A stretch of DNA of 42,516 nt from Synergistales bacterium (GTDB lineage Bacteria > Synergistota > Synergistia > Synergistales > Aminobacteriaceae). The translations under genes were made by a program, and so were the position numbers. Below are positions 39,758-42,516 of this stretch, one piece after another (the first letter of the stretch is position 1; each line of letters starts with the position of its first letter). A model generated the notes under the pieces. It made no database searches, was not told where the DNA came from, and was given only the letters and a program-made list of their open reading frames with translations. The stretch covers positions 1 to 42,516 of the forward strand of contig BNVH01000023.1 in NCBI GenBank assembly GCA_025997955.1, given 5' to 3'.

Positions 39758-41485
39758 ATGTCATTGAGCTTGCTTGCCGCTATTGCTTCGGTTCCAATTT
39801 TGGTCGCGTTGATTTTGATGGTTGGGTTGCGTATGGGGGCTATGAAGGCCATGCCGATAGCGTGGGCTTCATGCGCGCTCATAGCTGTGGCGGTATGGGG
39901 TCTTCCCGTGCCGTATGTTGCGGCCCTGAGCCTTCAAGGTGTGAGTAGCGCCTTGAGCGTCTTGATTATCGTCTTCGGAGCGTTGCTTATCCTGCACACT
40001 CTGCAATATTCCGGCGGAATGGAGACCATTCAGTACGGAATGCGGACTATCAGCAGGGATATGCGCGTTCAGGCGATTATCATCGGATACTTGTTCAGCG
40101 CTTTTATTGAAGGCGCGGCCGGGTTCGGTACGCCGGCGGCTTTGGCGGCCCCTCTTTTGCTCTCCCTTGGCTTCCCCCCTATGGCCGCGGCGGTGTTGTG
40201 TTTGGCGTTCAACTCCTTCCCCGTCACGTTCGGCGCCGTGGGTACTCCCATTATATCCGGCTTCGGCGCGTCGATTCGCGCCATGCTGGAGGCGGCTGTG
40301 ACGACCGGCAATTTTCAGTCCGTAGAACATGGTTTCAAGTCAATAGGCGAAGTGGTCGTTCTGTTCCACGCCCCCATGGCTTTTATTCTCCCCATTTTCA
40401 TGCTGGGATTCATCACTCGGTATTACGGCCCTAATCGTTCTTGGCGCGACGGTTTTGCCGCTTGGAGATTCTGTATTTTCGCGGCCATATCTTTCTCGGT
40501 TCCCTACGTGCTTTTGGCTTGGGTCACAGGGCCTGAGACTCCTTCGTTGGTCGGAGGATTGGTGGGTCTGGGTATCGTGGTATATGGCGCAAAACAGGGG
40601 TTCTGTTTACCGAAAGACGTGTGGACTTTCGGGGAGGTGTCCAAGTGGGACAAGAGTTGGACGGGAGAAATTGAGGTCACTGACAACATGGAGCTCAAAC
40701 CTCACATGAGTCAGTTTATGGCCTGGCTGCCGTATATTCTTATCGGCGCCATCTTAGTAGTGACACGCATTGACACATTGCCGCTCAAGGCCGCCATGAA
40801 CAAATACGGAGTTATAGCCTTCAACAATATTCTGGGCTACCAGGGTATCAGCGACAACAGCATCAAACTGCTTTATCTGCCCGGAACTATTCCCTTTATA
40901 CTAATAGCCCTCCTGACGATCCTCCTGCATGGTATGTCCGGCGGCAAAGCGGTGAAGGCATGGACGGATACTTTCAGCAAGATGAAAGCCGCTACTGTTT
41001 CCCTTATATCGGCGGTGGCCTTGGTGAAGATTTTCCAGGGTTCCGGCGTTAATCCTACCATAACGGCTGAGGTGGTAGCGGGGACAGCTACGTACCTGCC
41101 CTCCATGCCTATGGCGATGGCTGTTACCGCGGCGAGTATTTTCGGCCCCATCTGGCCGGCGTTCTCCTCGTTTGTGGGCGGACTCGGCGCTTTCATCACT
41201 GGCTCTAATACTGTCTCGGACATGCTTTTCGGTCTGTTCCAGTGGGACGTTGCGACGCAGCTTCAACTTCCGCGCCTTCTTATAGTGGCGACTCAGGCTA
41301 TAGGCGGAGCGATGGGTAACATGATCTGCGTCCACAACGTAGTGGCGGTCTGCGCGGTGACGGGTCTCCTGAACCGCGAGGGAGAAATTATCAAAAAGAC
41401 ATTCTGGCCGTTCTTGCTTTACGGCGCTGTGACGGCCGCCGTAGCCTATTTCCTCCTCAACGTCGTAGGCTTCCCGGTATTTTAG
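39758..41485 (+). CDS. lctP: L-lactate permease (LctP family)
   Basis: The 575-aa integral membrane protein has about 13 hydrophobic helices and family signatures such as FSAFIEGAAGFGTPAAL, FNSFPVTFGAVGTP and, near the end, GGAMGNMICVHNVVAV. LctP proteins bring in L-lactate (also D-lactate or glycolate) by proton symport. The ATG at 39758 follows AGGGGTGA. It is transcribed away from the one-carbon operon, with its own terminator. No lactate dehydrogenase gene is in the window. Lactate as electron donor would fit a cell that must generate NADH and reduced ferredoxin for methyl-branch reduction. Confidence 0.95.
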   Translation: MSLSLLAAIASVPILVALILMVGLRMGAMKAMPIAWASCALIAVAVWGLPVPYVAALSLQGVSSALSVLIIVFGALLILHTLQYSGGMETIQYGMRTISRDMRVQAIIIGYLFSAFIEGAAGFGTPAALAAPLLLSLGFPPMAAAVLCLAFNSFPVTFGAVGTPIISGFGASIRAMLEAAVTTGNFQSVEHGFKSIGEVVVLFHAPMAFILPIFMLGFITRYYGPNRSWRDGFAAWRFCIFAAISFSVPYVLLAWVTGPETPSLVGGLVGLGIVVYGAKQGFCLPKDVWTFGEVSKWDKSWTGEIEVTDNMELKPHMSQFMAWLPYILIGAILVVTRIDTLPLKAAMNKYGVIAFNNILGYQGISDNSIKLLYLPGTIPFILIALLTILLHGMSGGKAVKAWTDTFSKMKAATVSLISAVALVKIFQGSGVNPTITAEVVAGTATYLPSMPMAMAVTAASIFGPIWPAFSSFVGGLGAFITGSNTVSDMLFGLFQWDVATQLQLPRLLIVATQAIGGAMGNMICVHNVVAVCAVTGLLNREGEIIKKTFWPFLLYGAVTAAVAYFLLNVVGFPVF

Positions 41486-41495
41486 GATTTCAGCT

Positions 41496-41535
41496 AAAAA
41501 CTCGCGCACTCCAAACCGGGAGCGCGCGAGTTTTT
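41496..41535 (+). terminator. Intrinsic terminator after the lactate permease gene
   Basis: A 12-bp stem (41496-41507 with 41524-41535) has an inner CTCC/GGAG pairing in the loop and ends in a run of six Ts. It begins 10 nt after the stop codon. Confidence 0.88.
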
Positions 41536-41700
41536 TGGTTAATATTGGCTAACTCCTATATCTTTTCTATAATCAGCTACTCAATTTTTTCGAGCGGTTA
41601 AACGTGATAAAATATCTACTAACAGGACTACTCGCGCTTTTTAAGTGTCCACGACGAATGATCTATAAAATACAAATCATCTGTGCTTTAGGAGGCTATC

Positions 41701-41763
41701 ATGGTCAATATAATCAACGCGGTAAACAAGACCGCCGAAAGAGCAGGAGGAAATAAAAAGTGA
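41701..41763 (+). CDS. Possible 20-aa leader peptide upstream of the antitoxin
   Basis: An ATG with a strong TAGGAGG site (8 nt spacing region at 41690-41696) opens a 20-codon frame (MVNIINAVNKTAERAGGNKK). Its stop overlaps the GTG start of the antitoxin. MVNIINAV resembles the first strand of Phd/YefM antitoxins, so it may be the remnant of a longer antitoxin or a coupling peptide. Confidence 0.35.
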   Translation: MVNIINAVNKTAERAGGNKK

Positions 41764-41936
41764 CGCCAACAACCTTGGACGAAAGCAAGACGGAAACACC
41801 GGAGGAAGCGAAGGCGCGCCGCAACGCGGAGTATTTGGCAATGCTTGATAAATCGTTTCGCGAGCTGGAAGAGGGCAAGGTTTTTGTAACTACAATAGAG
41901 GCATTGGAAGCGCTTACTAATGATTGGAAGCTCTGA
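41760..41936 (+). CDS. Short antitoxin of the YoeB-type toxin (58 aa)
   Basis: The 58-aa protein (GTG start at 41760, AGGAGG at 41745-41750, 9-nt spacing) contains RRNAEYLAMLDKSFRELEEG and then KVFVTTIEALEAL. This resembles the C-terminal toxin-binding helices of Phd/YefM-type or other small type II antitoxins. The usual N-terminal DNA-binding domain of YefM is absent. The toxin gene starts 3 nt after its stop. The position makes an antitoxin role likely; the family assignment is weak. Confidence 0.65.
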   Translation: MTPTTLDESKTETPEEAKARRNAEYLAMLDKSFRELEEGKVFVTTIEALEALTNDWKL

Positions 41937-41939
41937 TTG

Positions 41940-42206
41940 ATGGGTAGTGATGTCACATTCACCAATACTGCTTTGCAAGCCTATGTGGAATGGCAGACCA
42001 CAGACAAAAAAATTGCGGCGCGTATCAACGCGCTAATAAAAGACATTCAGCGTAACGGCTTAATGTCCGGTATCGGAAAACCTGAAGCGCTCAAGGGGCA
42101 AAAATATTACAGCCGTCGCATTGATGATTATCACAGGCTTGTATATACGGGCGATGAAAATCAAAATCTGCGTATTATCTCCTGCAAGGGGCATTATGAG
42201 GATTAA
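41940..42206 (+). CDS. yoeB: YoeB/Txe-family mRNA interferase toxin
   Basis: The 88-aa protein matches YoeB, a ribosome-dependent endoribonuclease of the RelE superfamily. Visible landmarks are YVEWQTTDKKIAARINALI, the GKPEALKG motif with E49, HRLVY with R66 and the C-terminal GHYED with H85 and Y86, corresponding to catalytic E46, R65, H83 and Y84 of E. coli YoeB. All catalytic positions are kept, so the toxin is probably active and its partner must be functional. The ATG at 41940 is preferred; an adjacent TTG at 41937 is also in frame. Confidence 0.9.
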   Translation: MGSDVTFTNTALQAYVEWQTTDKKIAARINALIKDIQRNGLMSGIGKPEALKGQKYYSRRIDDYHRLVYTGDENQNLRIISCKGHYED

Positions 42207-42301
42207 TCAGCAGCGCGGTGAGGATGACCGGTGCGAAATATGAATGCAGAACAAGCTAAAATAGAAACTGTAGCATCCTGAAATCCCGAAAAAATTTATA
42301 G

Positions 42302-42516
42302 CTACATTGGCTCTGAAATAGAAAATGCCTCAAGTATTCGTTTCTGTTCTTTTGTCAGTGGAAACAGTATTCTGTGTCCATTTATATACTGTACTCTGAG
42401 TTTCTTCAGAATCAGCAACATTTCTTTCAGCGTCATTTGTTGATAGAGTTCCTTTTCCAGCATAATCTTGTTCATGTGCGACAGTAGGATGAGTGATAAA
42501 AAACCGATGAATACCT
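42302..42516 (-). CDS. Transposase C-terminal end (IS4/IS1634-like), cut by the window edge
   Basis: A minus-strand frame is open from the right edge to a TAG at 42302-42304 (71 codons visible). It reads GFLSLILLSHMNKIMLEK..., then MTLKEMLLILKKL and LTKEQKRILEAF. A hydrophobic helix followed by a 'TLxELLxxLxKL' block and 'LTxxQKxIL' close to the stop is typical of the C-terminus of large DDE transposases of the IS4/IS1634 kind. The DDE residues lie outside the window, so completeness and the exact family cannot be judged. Confidence 0.6.
   Translation of the reverse strand, partial: VFIGFLSLILLSHMNKIMLEKELYQQMTLKEMLLILKKLRVQYINGHRILFPLTKEQKRILEAFSISEPM

Overview
The window looks like chromosomal DNA of a strictly anaerobic, probably Gram-negative bacterium that handles formate and one-carbon units. 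The formate-to-methyl-THF genes, many cysteine-rich Fe-S flavoproteins, a lactate permease and type IV prepilin leaders all point to an anaerobic gut or sediment habitat. Synergistota or Desulfobacterota would both fit, but I cannot fix the lineage from sequence alone. TTG and GTG starts are common here.

Region 1 (1-9.9 kb) is accessory DNA. It opens with the end of a PD-(D/E)XK (Rpn-type) nuclease gene. Two paralogous giant prepilin-like genes (about 1300 aa each) follow, divergently oriented. Between them lies a FimB/FimE-sized tyrosine recombinase, and near-identical 23-bp inverted sites flank the recombinase. A decayed MazEF remnant sits after the second prepilin gene.

Region 2 (10-14.1 kb) is housekeeping: uvrA, a SpoU/TrmH rRNA or tRNA methyltransferase, and tRNA-Arg(CCG) with a clear promoter and terminator.

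Region 3 (14.2-22.5 kb) holds a coiled-coil membrane protein, a soluble PAS-PAS-HisKA-HATPase-REC-HPt hybrid kinase, and a remarkable single reading frame that joins a zinc ribbon, TPR-like region, TIR domain and RCC1-like repeats to a complete class V aminotransferase. An exported SagB-like nitroreductase and an EamA transporter follow.

Region 4 (22.5-39.5 kb, all on the minus strand) is the metabolic core. In transcription order it reads: DUF3786, QmoA-like HdrA, QmoB-like ferredoxin-MvhD protein, metV, metF, hdrC, a 1492-aa HdrA/NfnB-like/HdrA fusion, flxD (mvhD), two Flx-type Fe-S proteins, flxA, fhs, fchA, folD and an FNT formate channel. Most junctions are ATGA overlaps or very short gaps. 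The set encodes formate uptake, its conversion to methyl-THF, and an NADH-linked, probably electron-bifurcating Hdr-Flx module attached to MetFV. No HdrB, hydrogenase or CODH/ACS gene is in the window. FolD has lost its cyclohydrolase residues, which matches the presence of a separate FchA.

Region 5 (39.7 kb to the end) holds a lactate permease, a YoeB-type toxin with a short antitoxin, and the 3' end of a transposase cut by the window edge.
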